A stretch of DNA of 64,000 nucleotides from Bacillota bacterium (lineage in GTDB: Bacteria; Bacillota; Clostridia; Acetivibrionales; DTU013), in assembly GCA_023411645.1 (NCBI GenBank), contig JAEYON010000033.1, positions 1 through 64,000 of the forward strand, given 5' to 3'. Of this stretch, positions 1 through 8,891 are shown one piece after another (within the stretch, counting starts at the first letter, position 1; every line of letters begins with the position of its first letter). The translations under genes and the position numbers were made by a program. The notes under the pieces are model-generated. The model did no database searches. It had not been told where the DNA came from and saw only the letters and a list, made by a program, of their open reading frames with translations.

Positions 1-435
1 TTTGTAAAGGGAGAAAAGTATTACTTCAATATAACAGCAGTGTATGAAGACCGTGTAATCGCCGGTAATACTATTCGGGCTCAGTACAACGGTGATGACG
101 GCACTGTATTCCCGGCTCCAAAGGTAAAAGTTAAATATGAAGACGGCAAGCTGCTGGTCAAGTGGGATAAAATCGACTCATCGAAGCTGGTTGAGTATAG
201 GGTAGTGATTTCACAAAATAACCAGACTCCTGTATATCCGGCCAACGGCTATTATGACACAGCTTTCGGCAAGGATGTTACCTCGGTTGAAATCAATGGG
301 ACCAAGACATATAACGACGGTGATTTTGCAGCATTGACATACGGTACGTTATACAATTTCAGTGTGACTGCTGTTTACGACAATGGCAAATATGTGGCAG
401 GTAATGCTGTTGAAAAAATGTATCTCATACAATAA
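1..435 (+). CDS. C-terminal end of a fibronectin type III-like extracellular protein (5' partial)
   Basis: The reading frame is open from base 1, so the gene begins upstream of the window and only its last 144 codons are seen. Two similar beta-rich segments are visible. Each ends in a related phrase, YYFNITAVYED near the start and LYNFSVTAVYDNG near the end, with the aromatic and alternating hydrophobic pattern of fibronectin type III-like repeats. Such repeats usually serve as spacers or carbohydrate and adhesion modules in secreted or wall-associated proteins. No sorting signal, SLH domain or membrane anchor is present in the part seen. The family of the full protein cannot be judged from this end. 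Confidence 0.7.
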   Translation, partial: FVKGEKYYFNITAVYEDRVIAGNTIRAQYNGDDGTVFPAPKVKVKYEDGKLLVKWDKIDSSKLVEYRVVISQNNQTPVYPANGYYDTAFGKDVTSVEINGTKTYNDGDFAALTYGTLYNFSVTAVYDNGKYVAGNAVEKMYLIQ

Positions 436-528
436 GAGGAATAGTTTGATTATGCAAACCGGAAGCGGGGGCATACCAACAGTGTCATAGAGACAAATTA
501 AGAAAAGTCAAATGAATATTGAAAAAGC

Positions 529-559
529 AAGCCCACAAGCTGAAAATGCCTGTGGGCTT
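529..559. terminator. Stem-loop after the fibronectin-like gene
   Basis: A perfect 9-bp stem (AAGCCCACA / TGTGGGCTT) with a 13-nt loop lies 94 nt past the stop codon. On the plus strand no T-run follows. On the minus strand the stem is followed by GCTTTTTC, which looks more like an intrinsic terminator, though no minus-strand gene ends here. It probably insulates the two plus-strand genes. Confidence 0.4.
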
Positions 560-741
560 ACTGCTGTTCCGAGTCATGTTTTACTTGAATAAGCTGGCCC
601 TTGTGGTTGACAATCCTGTGGAGCGTGAACATGAAAACACTGACTTTGATATACGCTTATGAGAACGGTATATACCATCAAAGGAGAGGGTACGATTGAG
701 GAGGGATAAGGTGGTTTCCACATTAAAATTTTCAGAATGAC
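560..741. other. Non-coding gap with possible gene remnant
   Basis: No intact gene is seen. A 28-codon open stretch from the ATG at 576 to a TGA at 660-662 reads like a normal protein fragment (contains LALVVDNPVE). It appears to continue in another frame (contains TVYTIKGEGTIEEG) before another stop. This could be a decayed gene, but the fragments are too short to assign. Confidence 0.2.
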
Positions 742-769
742 TTGACATATGAAATATAAAAAATACAAT
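742..769 (+). promoter_or_regulatory. Sigma-A type promoter for the PurF-like gene
   Basis: TTGACA at 742-747 and TACAAT at 764-769 are separated by 16 bp. Transcription would start near 776, leaving a leader of about 55 nt. This supports the ATG at 830 rather than an in-frame start upstream of the promoter's start point. Confidence 0.6.
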
Positions 770-829
770 GTAAGTATTGCAAAATGTGATGTATGTCAAT
801 ATTCATACAAAAGATATGAAGGGGTAATT

Positions 830-2230
830 ATGGGCGGATTGTTCGGTGTTGTTTCCAGAGAAGACTGTGTGATGGATTTGTATTTCGGAACCGATTACCA
901 TTCCCATCTTGGCACTAGCCGGGGAGGAATGGCTGTATGGACCGGAAACGGGTTTTCCAGATATATACACAATATAGAGAATATACAGTTCAGAGCTAAA
1001 TTTGAAGAGGATCTGGCCGAGATGGCGGGCAATATGGGTATTGGCTGTATTAGTGATACTGAAGCACAGCCATTGACCGTATGCTCCCATCATGGTCATT
1101 ATGCCGTCACAACGGTAGGGCGCATCAACAATATAGATGCATTGGTGAAAAAGGCGTTTGCAAAGAACTACATACATTTCCTTGAAATGAGCAGGGGAGA
1201 GATTAATCCGACTGAGATGGTCGCCGCGCTCATTGATCAGGAGGATACTATCAGTGAAGGCATACTTAGGGCGCAGCAGGAAATTGACGGTTCGTGTACG
1301 ATACTTGTTCTAAATCATGAAGGTATCTATGCCTCCAGGGATCGCTTCGGCAGGACGCCTCTTGTTATTGGTGAAAGAGAAGGGTCTTACTGTGTTTCAT
1401 TCGAATCGAGCGCATTGCCGAATCTTGGATACCAACAGTGTTATGAGTTGGGGCCGGGCGAGGTGGTATTACTTACGACCGATGGTATCGGAAAAATATC
1501 GCCTCCTCGGGATAAAATGAAGATATGTGCCTTTCTGTGGGTCTATTACGGCTATCCTGCATCCTCATATGAAGGGCAGAATGTTGAAATAATGCGATAC
1601 CGCAGCGGGGTAGCTCTGGCGCGAAATGATGATGTAGAGTTGGATATGACCGCAGGGATACCTGATTCGGGAGTGGCTCATGCGATTGGATATTCCAACG
1701 GTTCCGGTGTACCGTATGCCAGGCCTTTTGTCAAATATACCCCAACCTGGTCCAGGAGCTTTATGCCGCAAGAGCAAAGTATGCGCAACCTTGTTGCGAA
1801 AATGAAGCTGATACCAATACCTGAACTGGTGGAGGGGAAGCGCATTCTTTTTTGCGATGATTCTATCGTGCGAGGAACACAGCTTCGGGAAACGGCGGAG
1901 CTCCTATATGGCTTCCGGGCGAAAGAAGTCCATATCAGACCCGCATGTCCGCCTTTGCTTTTTGGCTGCAAGTATTTGAACTTCTCGAGATCGCGTTCAG
2001 AAATGGACCTCATCACTCGCAGGATTATAAAGAAGCTGGAAGGAAGCGAAGAGGCCAACCTGGAAGAATACTGTAATCCTGAATCGGAAAAGTATGGCTG
2101 CATGCTTCATTGTATTAAAGACGAGCTCAAGGTGACCAGTTTGAAATATCAAAAACTGCAAGATATGATTGACGCCATCGATATACCGGCGGACAAGGTA
2201 TGCACCTACTGCTGGAACGGAAGGGAGTAG
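830..2230 (+). CDS. Amidophosphoribosyltransferase-like protein lacking the N-terminal nucleophile Cys
   Basis: 466 residues, with GAAGGGG before the ATG at 830. The protein has the two-domain plan of PurF: an N-terminal Ntn glutaminase fold, then a type I phosphoribosyltransferase domain with the PRPP loop FCDDSIVRGTQ at about 341-351. In true PurF the mature protein begins CG(I/V)FG, and that Cys releases ammonia from glutamine. Here the protein begins MGGLFGVV, so the nucleophile is Gly. Four Cys at positions resembling the Bacillus PurF [4Fe-4S] ligands remain: C233 (KICAF), C380 (FGC), C458 and C461 (CTYC). No other purine gene is nearby. It may be an ammonia-dependent enzyme or a paralogue with another role. 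I would not call it purF. Confidence 0.75.
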   Translation: MGGLFGVVSREDCVMDLYFGTDYHSHLGTSRGGMAVWTGNGFSRYIHNIENIQFRAKFEEDLAEMAGNMGIGCISDTEAQPLTVCSHHGHYAVTTVGRINNIDALVKKAFAKNYIHFLEMSRGEINPTEMVAALIDQEDTISEGILRAQQEIDGSCTILVLNHEGIYASRDRFGRTPLVIGEREGSYCVSFESSALPNLGYQQCYELGPGEVVLLTTDGIGKISPPRDKMKICAFLWVYYGYPASSYEGQNVEIMRYRSGVALARNDDVELDMTAGIPDSGVAHAIGYSNGSGVPYARPFVKYTPTWSRSFMPQEQSMRNLVAKMKLIPIPELVEGKRILFCDDSIVRGTQLRETAELLYGFRAKEVHIRPACPPLLFGCKYLNFSRSRSEMDLITRRIIKKLEGSEEANLEEYCNPESEKYGCMLHCIKDELKVTSLKYQKLQDMIDAIDIPADKVCTYCWNGRE

Positions 2231-2333
2231 AGTGAAGGACATCAAGTGCCGGGCACAAGTGTGCAAGGTTCCTTGGTGCAGGTTACAAGGTATCAGCACA
2301 GTGCGCAAAGCTTTATGTATTCAGGCAATGTGC

Positions 2334-2900
2334 TTAAAGCCCAATGGTATTCATCATCATCCGCTCGATAAGTTCAGCCATCTTTTTTGGGCTCTCCTTC
2401 ATTCCATTCATGAACCATGAACGTAGGACGCCTACACAGCCTGAGGTAATGAAGGAATAATAAAATTCATATAAGCCTTCCTTTCCTTCTCCAAAGACCA
2501 GCTTCCATTCGTCAGGATTCTTTGGCTTGTTCATTTCAATGAGCCTGGACAAAAACGATGTACCATTTGTTCGTAGAATAGCCAGGCAGATATCGGCATT
2601 TTCAGACATGAACTCGAGCGCATCCAGAACGGCAGGAAAGGGGATGCCCTTTGAGGTCTTACGCTGATGTTTTTTTATGATGTTATTGAACATATCCAGA
2701 ATTTCATTTTCTGTCTTTTCATAAAGATCGTAAATATCCTTATAATGCAGATAAAATGTACCTCTGTTGACGTCGGCCAGTTCAGTCAGCTCCAGTACGC
2801 TGATATCCCTCAACTCTTTTTCCATCAGGAGTCTGGTGAGGGATTGTATAAGGAGTGTTTTTGTTCTTCGCACTCTTCGGTCTGATTTCTTTTCGGGCAT
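2334..2900 (-). CDS. TetR/AcrR family transcriptional regulator
   Basis: 188 residues from the ATG at 2900, preceded by AAGGTGGG. An in-frame upstream ATG at 2990 has no ribosome binding site. Residues about 10-60 form the TetR DNA-binding domain, including the typical LADVNRGTFYLHYKDIYDLY recognition segment. The C-terminal part is helical and resembles the ligand-binding and dimer domain of the DhaS/TetR_C_8-like group. The gene is divergent from an MMPL exporter operon. A perfect inverted repeat lies just after the exporter promoter (3030-3047), so the likely role is ligand-relieved repression of that operon. The ligand is unknown. Confidence 0.85.
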   Translation of the reverse strand: MPEKKSDRRVRRTKTLLIQSLTRLLMEKELRDISVLELTELADVNRGTFYLHYKDIYDLYEKTENEILDMFNNIIKKHQRKTSKGIPFPAVLDALEFMSENADICLAILRTNGTSFLSRLIEMNKPKNPDEWKLVFGEGKEGLYEFYYSFITSGCVGVLRSWFMNGMKESPKKMAELIERMMMNTIGL

Positions 2901-2980
2901 CTTTATCCCACCTTTTTTAATGATTTCAAACACTTTTGTTTTTTTTGTCCAATAATAAACAAATACTAAAATGCTGATGA

Positions 2981-3009
2981 TTGAATGCAATATTTTCTTT
3001 AAATATAAT
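2981..3009 (+). promoter_or_regulatory. Promoter of the MMPL operon
   Basis: TTGAAT (2981-2986) and a perfect TATAAT (3004-3009) are spaced by 17 bp. Transcription would start near 3016, just before the inverted-repeat operator. Confidence 0.65.
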
Positions 3010-3029
3010 ATACATGTGGCTGAAAATCA

Positions 3030-3047
3030 ACACACTGTTTAGTGTGT
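3030..3047. promoter_or_regulatory. Candidate TetR operator
   Basis: A perfect 7-bp inverted repeat, ACACACT-GTTT-AGTGTGT, lies about 15-30 bp after the predicted transcription start of the exporter operon and between the divergent TetR gene and that operon. Position and symmetry fit a TetR binding site. Binding is inferred. Confidence 0.6.
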
Positions 3048-3086
3048 ATTATGCCACTTATTGCATATAGAAGAAGGTGATTATTA

Positions 3087-5165
3087 ATGTATAGAATTGC
3101 TGAGAGCATTTTAAAGCATAAAAAAAGCATATTGATTATAAGTGTAATATTGGTGGTTGCAGGTGCGGTGATGATGTCGACGATTGACATCAATTTCAAT
3201 CTTTCCGATTATCTTCCCGACAATGCGCCGTCAACAAAAGCGCTTGAGATCATGGAGGACAGTTTTGCTGACGGAATCCCCAATGTAAAGCTCGCTATAC
3301 CCGATGTAAGTATTCCCGAAGCTTTGGAATATAAGGCAGAGTTGGCGGACATACAGGGTGTATCTGCAGTGTTGTGGCTTGATGATATGACCGATCTAAG
3401 GGAACCGCTGGAAATACAGGATAAGGAGATGGTAGAAGCCTGGTACAGCAACAGCAGTGCATTATTCCTGCTGACCGTGGATCAGGACAACTCCGTAACG
3501 ATTGTTGAGGAAATTAGGGAGACCGCAGGTGAAGGAGCTGCACTGTCAGGCGAGGCTGTGAATCAGGCGGTAGCCCGGTCCACCACAATGGGCGAGATAT
3601 CAATGATCATGCTGTACGTGATTCCACTCGTGTTGATTATATTGCTGCTATCCACAAGCAGCTGGTTTGAACCTGTGCTGTTTTTAATCACCATTGGCGC
3701 GGCCATCCTGATAAATGAAGGAACGAACATTTTCCTGGGAGAAATCTCTTATGTGACGCGCGCTACAAGTGCAATACTGCAGCTTGCGGTGTCCATTGAC
3801 TATGCAGTTTTCCTCCTGCACCGGTTTGCCGAATACCGAAGTGAAGGGATGGATGTAAAGGAATCAATGCATAAGGCTATGGTCAAATCTTCCTCAGCGA
3901 TCGCAGCCAGTGCCGCCACTACGGTTTTTGGATTTCTCGCATTGACACTGATGCGGTTTAAGATTGGTCCTGATATGGGCTTTGTTCTGGCAAAGGGGGT
4001 ACTGATAAGCTACATATCAGTGATGGTGCTCTTGCCGGTTTTATCTCTCTATACAACCAAGGTTATGGACAAAACACATCACAGACCATTTTTGCCGTCC
4101 TTCAAAGGATTTGGAAAGCTTGCAGTAAGAATATGTATTCCGTTGGCGGTCATCATAATTCTAATGATCGTGCCTAGTTTTTTGGCGCAGCAGAGAAATG
4201 AATTTCTGTATGGATCATCGGGGATGCATAGCGAGGGCTCTCAGGTCGGGAACGAAGCAGAGTCGATTAAAAGCATTTTCGGAGAGGCGCAGCAAATGGT
4301 GCTGCTTGTTCCGCAGGGGGATATTGTAAGCGAAGATACACTGACACAGGAGCTCGAGAAGTTGGAAAACATAACTTCTGTCATTTCCTATACAAATACC
4401 GCAGGAAAAGAAATTCCGGCGGAGTTTCCGGATGAAGATCAGATCTCGCAGTTCTATTCTAACGGATTTAGTCGAATGATTCTCTATGCTGCAGTACCAG
4501 ATGAAGGAGATGAGGCCTTCGCTGTAACGCAGGCTGTCAGAGATGCGGCGCAGAAGTACTATGGGGACAGCTATCATTTGCTTGGGCAAAATGTCATAAA
4601 TTACGATCTGAAGGAGACTATCACCGGAGACTATCTTCCTGTTACTCTTGCGTCTGTGATTGCTATTAGCCTGGTGTTGGTGCTTACCTTCCGATCGATT
4701 TCAATCCCGCTGATCCTTCTGCTGACTATAGAAGGAGCCGTGTGGATCAATCTAGGGCTGCCGTATTTTATGGGTGATAACTTGAATTATATCGGGTATC
4801 AGATTATCAGCTCAGTTCAGTTAGGAGCCACCGTTGACTACGGAATTCTGTTTGCTCAGCGTTACCTTGACTACAGAAAAACGGCGGATAAAAAGGAAGC
4901 GGCTCGCCTGGCAGTAGCTGGGACAGCAGCGTCGATCCTCACCCCAGCCGGTATTTTGACCTTTGCGGGTCTTGCACTTGGGTTTGTCTCCACCAATGGC
5001 ATCATCAGCCAGCTTGGCGGCATTCTTGGACGCGGCGCGGCCATTTCGGCGGCGATGGTACTGCTTTTCCTGCCTGCACTGCTGATCCTGTTCGATGGGA
5101 TTATTCAAAAAACGACTTTAAAGAGTTTTCATAGAAACAACGATAGAAAGGGTGTATTGGAATGA
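3087..5165 (+). CDS. MMPL/RND-family membrane transporter
   Basis: 692 residues, with AGAAGAAGGTGA before the ATG. The protein has two repeats, each with one membrane helix, a roughly 130-residue external loop, and five more helices, giving about 12 membrane segments. Conserved-looking in-membrane phrases are repeated in both halves: SIDYAVFLLHRFAEY and TVDYGILFAQRYLDY, each with the Asp-Tyr pair that marks the proton-relay helix of MMPL proteins. The family exports lipids or hydrophobic compounds using the proton gradient. It overlaps the next gene by ATGA (5162-5165), which encodes a secreted heptad-repeat protein, so the two probably work together. TetR control is inferred from the operator. 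Confidence 0.9.
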   Translation: MYRIAESILKHKKSILIISVILVVAGAVMMSTIDINFNLSDYLPDNAPSTKALEIMEDSFADGIPNVKLAIPDVSIPEALEYKAELADIQGVSAVLWLDDMTDLREPLEIQDKEMVEAWYSNSSALFLLTVDQDNSVTIVEEIRETAGEGAALSGEAVNQAVARSTTMGEISMIMLYVIPLVLIILLLSTSSWFEPVLFLITIGAAILINEGTNIFLGEISYVTRATSAILQLAVSIDYAVFLLHRFAEYRSEGMDVKESMHKAMVKSSSAIAASAATTVFGFLALTLMRFKIGPDMGFVLAKGVLISYISVMVLLPVLSLYTTKVMDKTHHRPFLPSFKGFGKLAVRICIPLAVIIILMIVPSFLAQQRNEFLYGSSGMHSEGSQVGNEAESIKSIFGEAQQMVLLVPQGDIVSEDTLTQELEKLENITSVISYTNTAGKEIPAEFPDEDQISQFYSNGFSRMILYAAVPDEGDEAFAVTQAVRDAAQKYYGDSYHLLGQNVINYDLKETITGDYLPVTLASVIAISLVLVLTFRSISIPLILLLTIEGAVWINLGLPYFMGDNLNYIGYQIISSVQLGATVDYGILFAQRYLDYRKTADKKEAARLAVAGTAASILTPAGILTFAGLALGFVSTNGIISQLGGILGRGAAISAAMVLLFLPALLILFDGIIQKTTLKSFHRNNDRKGVLE

Positions 5166-6595
5166 AAATAAAAACCGCTTCATTTAAAATAATAATACTT
5201 GTACTGCTGACAGCTATGTTGTCGATGTCTCCGGCGACGGTGCTGGCGAAGCAGGCGGAAAGTGAAACTGTACTGAAGGAAGAAAACATTTATGCTAAAC
5301 TGGGCAGTGATGGGTCATTTAAAGACGCCTATGTAGTAAACAGCTTCACATTGGCCGTGCCGAGTCTGATCAAGGATTATGGGGAGTATGACACGGTCAG
5401 GAACCTGACTACAACAGATAAGTTGGAAATCGAGGAAGGAAAGGTCACCATAAGTGCTCCGGCGGGACAGTTCTATTATCAGGGGAATACTAAAGGTCTT
5501 CAGTTGCCCTGGGTCGTTACCGTTTCTTATTTACTTGATGGTAAGGAGATTAGTGCGGAAAAATTATCCGGTGCTGACGGGTCACTGCAGATCCGCATCG
5601 GCATACGAAAAAATCCTGCCGCCAAAGGAGACTTTTACAAACATTATGCTGTGCAAACCTCTGTGACATTGGATAACGAGGTTGCCGCAGAAATAATCGC
5701 AGAAGGAGCGACTATTGCCAACGCGGGCGGCAGTAAGGTAATCACCTGGACGATGCTCCCCGGCAGTGAGGCGAACTATGCCATATCAGCCACCGTCGCC
5801 GGTTTTCATATGGATGGAATACAGCTCAGCGCTGTCCCATTCTCAATGGATATTGAGATGCCTGATATGGGAATATTCACAGATAAGCTTTCCAAGCTGA
5901 CAGACGGTATAGAAAAATTGAATAATGGCGCAACAGATCTGAAGGTTGGAGCGGAGGATTTGAAAAATGGTTCAGAGGAGCTAAAGAACGGGATGCAGGC
6001 TATACAACCGGGGATATCGGGCATCAGTGAAGGTCTGCAGATGCTAACGGGGCAGAATGCATCACTGACAGGGGGTTCTCAGGAGTTCATGATGGGTCTG
6101 ACTGTCCTGCGGGATTCGCTGCCGGAGCAGATGGCAGAGCTGAAGGGCGCTCTAACCCAGTTGATTACATCTTATGAAATACTGAATAGAGGCTTGCAAG
6201 CCTATACAGAAGCAGTAGCAGAGCTTGGCAGGAATAGCGTGGCTGTCAAAGAAGGGTATGCTGCCATCGTGAAGGGAGCCCAGTCGCTGTATTCCGGCAT
6301 CTCCAAATATTCCGAAGGCGCGGGTCAGCTTGCGGGAGGCATAGCACAGTTAAAAGAAGGCACTACCTCCATAGACAGTGAGGTGGACGCAGCTGTGGGA
6401 GAATTGATTGATTCGTTTACAGGCGGCGAATTTGAACCTGTTTCATTTATCTCTGCGGAAAATACTGATGTTGTGGCCGTTCAGTTCATCCTTTTAACGG
6501 ACGGGATTGATGAGCCCGATCCGGAGGCGCCGGAAAAGATTGTGGAGAAAAAGCTCACTTTCTGGGAGCGGCTTCTAGCATTGTTTGGATTTTAA
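5162..6595 (+). CDS. Secreted protein with X-X-X-Leu-X-X-Gly heptad repeats (MMPL partner)
   Basis: 477 residues. A signal peptide (basic start, hydrophobic core at about 9-24) probably ends near ATVLA at 25-29. A beta-rich region follows to about residue 235. Residues 245-420 carry heptads of Leu-x-x-Gly type (LNNGATDLKVGAEDLKNG, LKNGMQAI), as in the YhgE/Pip-associated heptad family, predicting an extended helical rod. The C-terminus is short and basic with one aromatic cluster (FWERLLALFGF) and could contact the membrane. Translation is coupled to the MMPL gene by a 4-nt overlap. It is likely an extracytoplasmic accessory or periplasmic-adaptor equivalent for that exporter, but this is inferred from context only. 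Confidence 0.75.
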   Translation: MKIKTASFKIIILVLLTAMLSMSPATVLAKQAESETVLKEENIYAKLGSDGSFKDAYVVNSFTLAVPSLIKDYGEYDTVRNLTTTDKLEIEEGKVTISAPAGQFYYQGNTKGLQLPWVVTVSYLLDGKEISAEKLSGADGSLQIRIGIRKNPAAKGDFYKHYAVQTSVTLDNEVAAEIIAEGATIANAGGSKVITWTMLPGSEANYAISATVAGFHMDGIQLSAVPFSMDIEMPDMGIFTDKLSKLTDGIEKLNNGATDLKVGAEDLKNGSEELKNGMQAIQPGISGISEGLQMLTGQNASLTGGSQEFMMGLTVLRDSLPEQMAELKGALTQLITSYEILNRGLQAYTEAVAELGRNSVAVKEGYAAIVKGAQSLYSGISKYSEGAGQLAGGIAQLKEGTTSIDSEVDAAVGELIDSFTGGEFEPVSFISAENTDVVAVQFILLTDGIDEPDPEAPEKIVEKKLTFWERLLALFGF

Positions 6596-6600
6596 TTTCT

Positions 6601-7479
6601 TCAGTCTACATCGGGTTCCAAATTTTCAGGCACTGATTCAAGCTTTTCGGGATGCTGCACGAGAGAGCGGAACAGCTTAAAGGCGGAAGCATAATAATGA
6701 CCGTCAACGGTTCTCTCGTCTGTGACGACCTTCATAGTAATATACTTTCTTTCCACAATGTTGTTATTAGTGTCGAGTTCTCTTTCTTTGAGCTTCACAC
6801 CAAAGGCGACAAAAATCGAGGTTGTTCCGAAATCATAGAGGTGATGATGGATCGGCTTAATCCCAAGCGAACCCAGGTCTGTGATGAAAAAACTGGTATG
6901 GAAGGGACTCAGTTTATTGATGATACGAGGCATACAGCCTATATAATCTAGGGCTCTGAGTAAAAAGACGATAAATTTGAGTAAAAAGCCCGGACAAAGC
7001 ATGAGCAACCGAGCTAACTTATCCGTATCATTCTTTGTGTCCGGAACCTTGTTTTCTGCAATCAGCTTGTTCATTTTCTCGGCGATCTCTGAAAGGGTAT
7101 CGGTGGGTTCAAAGCTGCATTTAATTGTAGTCTCCGGGCTGTCAACCGTCAGTTCCTTTTTGATAGCAAGCGATACAAGTATTTCGTTTCGTGCATATAT
7201 TTTCTGGCCTGCAATGAATCGGTTCAATGCAGGTCTAAGTGCTATGGTCCTGACCATCGCTGCCACAAGTACATGAAGCATACCGATGCTTGATCCGGAG
7301 TTTTTTTTCAGCCTTCGCAGAAAAGCCTCAGTATGGCTGATTTCAATTTTATCCTCAAAAAAGTTTTGAGAGTCCGAGCGATATCTCATAATATATGGAA
7401 TGATTCTGTAAAAAGGATCGAGTGATCTTAGCCTCCTGCCGTCGTATCTGTCGCCAAAACGCCTTTTTTGCTTAGTCAT
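6601..7479 (-). CDS. 2-oxoacid dehydrogenase E2-type acyltransferase-fold protein without catalytic His
   Basis: 292 residues. The ATG at 7479 is chosen because GGAGGAGG lies 6 nt upstream; an in-frame ATG at 7503 would precede that site. The protein resembles the catalytic (CAT-fold) domain of lipoate acyltransferases, but has no lipoyl domain and no E1-binding domain. In E2 enzymes the active site is DHRxxDG. Here the equivalent is DERTVDG, with Glu at residue 255 in place of the His. The remaining Asp-Gly is kept. It ends 5 nt from the converging MMPL-partner gene, and no pyruvate dehydrogenase genes are near. The protein is probably not a normal acyltransferase. Its role is unknown. Confidence 0.7.
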   Translation of the reverse strand: MTKQKRRFGDRYDGRRLRSLDPFYRIIPYIMRYRSDSQNFFEDKIEISHTEAFLRRLKKNSGSSIGMLHVLVAAMVRTIALRPALNRFIAGQKIYARNEILVSLAIKKELTVDSPETTIKCSFEPTDTLSEIAEKMNKLIAENKVPDTKNDTDKLARLLMLCPGFLLKFIVFLLRALDYIGCMPRIINKLSPFHTSFFITDLGSLGIKPIHHHLYDFGTTSIFVAFGVKLKERELDTNNNIVERKYITMKVVTDERTVDGHYYASAFKLFRSLVQHPEKLESVPENLEPDVD

Positions 7480-7581
7480 CAGGGACCTCCTCCTGTTTGT
7501 CATAAATGTTACCGGTATTACTTGCTAATAATTGCATTATATTTGGAACATACTTACAAATTGAATCAAACTAAATTAATA

Positions 7582-8739
7582 TCATAATGCACCGTATACA
7601 ACAGAGCGTATCCTTGGTGCGTGAAACTCCTCAAGGCTTGGCTGAAGCTGCTGCATATATACTACAGTCAGATCCTCGCTGCGGTCGATCATCATCCATG
7701 TGCCCAGCATACCTGACCAGCCGAATTCTCCAATGCTTCCGTTACAGCCGCCTTTTGCAGGGTCTATCATTACCCTCACTCCAAGTCCGTAACCGTAACC
7801 GGCATGGTGCTGCCAGGAATAATCGGCTTGCTGTCTGTCGTCAAGATGATTCGTCGCCATCAGATTAATGGTCTTGCGGCTGAGAATCCTCTCTCCGTCG
7901 AGCTCACCATTGTTGCACAGCATCCGGACAAAGCGCTGATAGTCGCCAAGCGTTGAAAGCAGGCCCGAGCCGCCGCCTTCAAAAACATCGTCACTATGAG
8001 TGTACTGGTCTCTTTCCAGGGTCTTGATCATTGTTCCATCCGAAGTCCGGTTGTAAAGGCTGCAGAGCAGTTTTCTTTTATCACCGGAAATGCGGTAAAA
8101 GGTGTTCTTCATTCCCAGTGGATCAAATATCTCATCCTTCAAATACTGCCCATATTTTTTGCCGGACACCACTTCAACAAAAGCAGCAAGGACATCATGG
8201 CTCAAGCCATAACGCCAGTGAGTACCCGGATCGAAGCACAGTGGTATGGAGGCCAGCATTTTTACAGCTGTCCGCAGGTCATATTTAAATCCGGACGCAT
8301 CCCATTCATCTAATTTCTTTTTTATCTGGGAACCGGTTTCAGAGGTATCTTCGTTATACGGGAGGCCTGAGGTCATGGTGAACAGATCTCTGACGCGGAT
8401 AGGACTAAGGGCAGGCGATACGGATAACGCGCTGTTCGGCGATGTCCGGTACACCATGGGATTGCTGAACTCGGGCAGATACTCCGATAACGGATCGTTG
8501 AGCGTGTAAAGCCCGCGCTCATACAATTTCAACGCCGCCGTGCAGGTAACGACCTTCGTCATTGAAAAGATGCGATACAATGTATCGGCAGTTACAGGTG
8601 TATTCGTTTCCAGATCAGCAAGGCCAAAATATTCCTCGTATTCAGTGTTTCCCTTGTGAACTACGGAGCACGCACACCCGGGAGGTCCCTTCTCGACAAA
8701 GCTTTTCAGAAGCGGTGTCAGACTGGCGAATTGGCTCAT
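7582..8739 (-). CDS. Serine hydrolase of the class C beta-lactamase fold
   Basis: 385 residues, start preceded by GGGGG. The SxxK motif is FSMTK with S59 and K62, and the Tyr motif is RYGLS around residue 180 (Y-x-S instead of the usual Y-x-N). There is no signal peptide, so the protein should be cytoplasmic, which speaks against a role in beta-lactam resistance. The family includes esterases, D-amino-acid peptidases and beta-lactamase-like proteins, and substrate cannot be predicted. The gene stands alone. Confidence 0.85.
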   Translation of the reverse strand: MSQFASLTPLLKSFVEKGPPGCACSVVHKGNTEYEEYFGLADLETNTPVTADTLYRIFSMTKVVTCTAALKLYERGLYTLNDPLSEYLPEFSNPMVYRTSPNSALSVSPALSPIRVRDLFTMTSGLPYNEDTSETGSQIKKKLDEWDASGFKYDLRTAVKMLASIPLCFDPGTHWRYGLSHDVLAAFVEVVSGKKYGQYLKDEIFDPLGMKNTFYRISGDKRKLLCSLYNRTSDGTMIKTLERDQYTHSDDVFEGGGSGLLSTLGDYQRFVRMLCNNGELDGERILSRKTINLMATNHLDDRQQADYSWQHHAGYGYGLGVRVMIDPAKGGCNGSIGEFGWSGMLGTWMMIDRSEDLTVVYMQQLQPSLEEFHAPRIRSVVYGAL

Positions 8740-8770
8740 TAATTAACCCCCAATAGAAAATACTACTGAT

Positions 8771-8799
8771 AGTTTAGCATCCGCAGTACATTTTTGCAA
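8771..8799 (-). promoter_or_regulatory. Possible promoter of the serine hydrolase gene
   Basis: Read on the minus strand, TTGCAA (8794-8799) and TAAACT (8771-8776) are spaced by 17 bp, about 30 nt upstream of the start codon. The -10 box is weak. Confidence 0.35.
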
Positions 8800-8891
8800 A
8801 TCTAATTACCTATTTTGCATATTCAAGGATGAAGTCTATGCCTTGCCGTAAACAATGTCTATTTGTTGGAGCCTGAAATATTATTTATATA

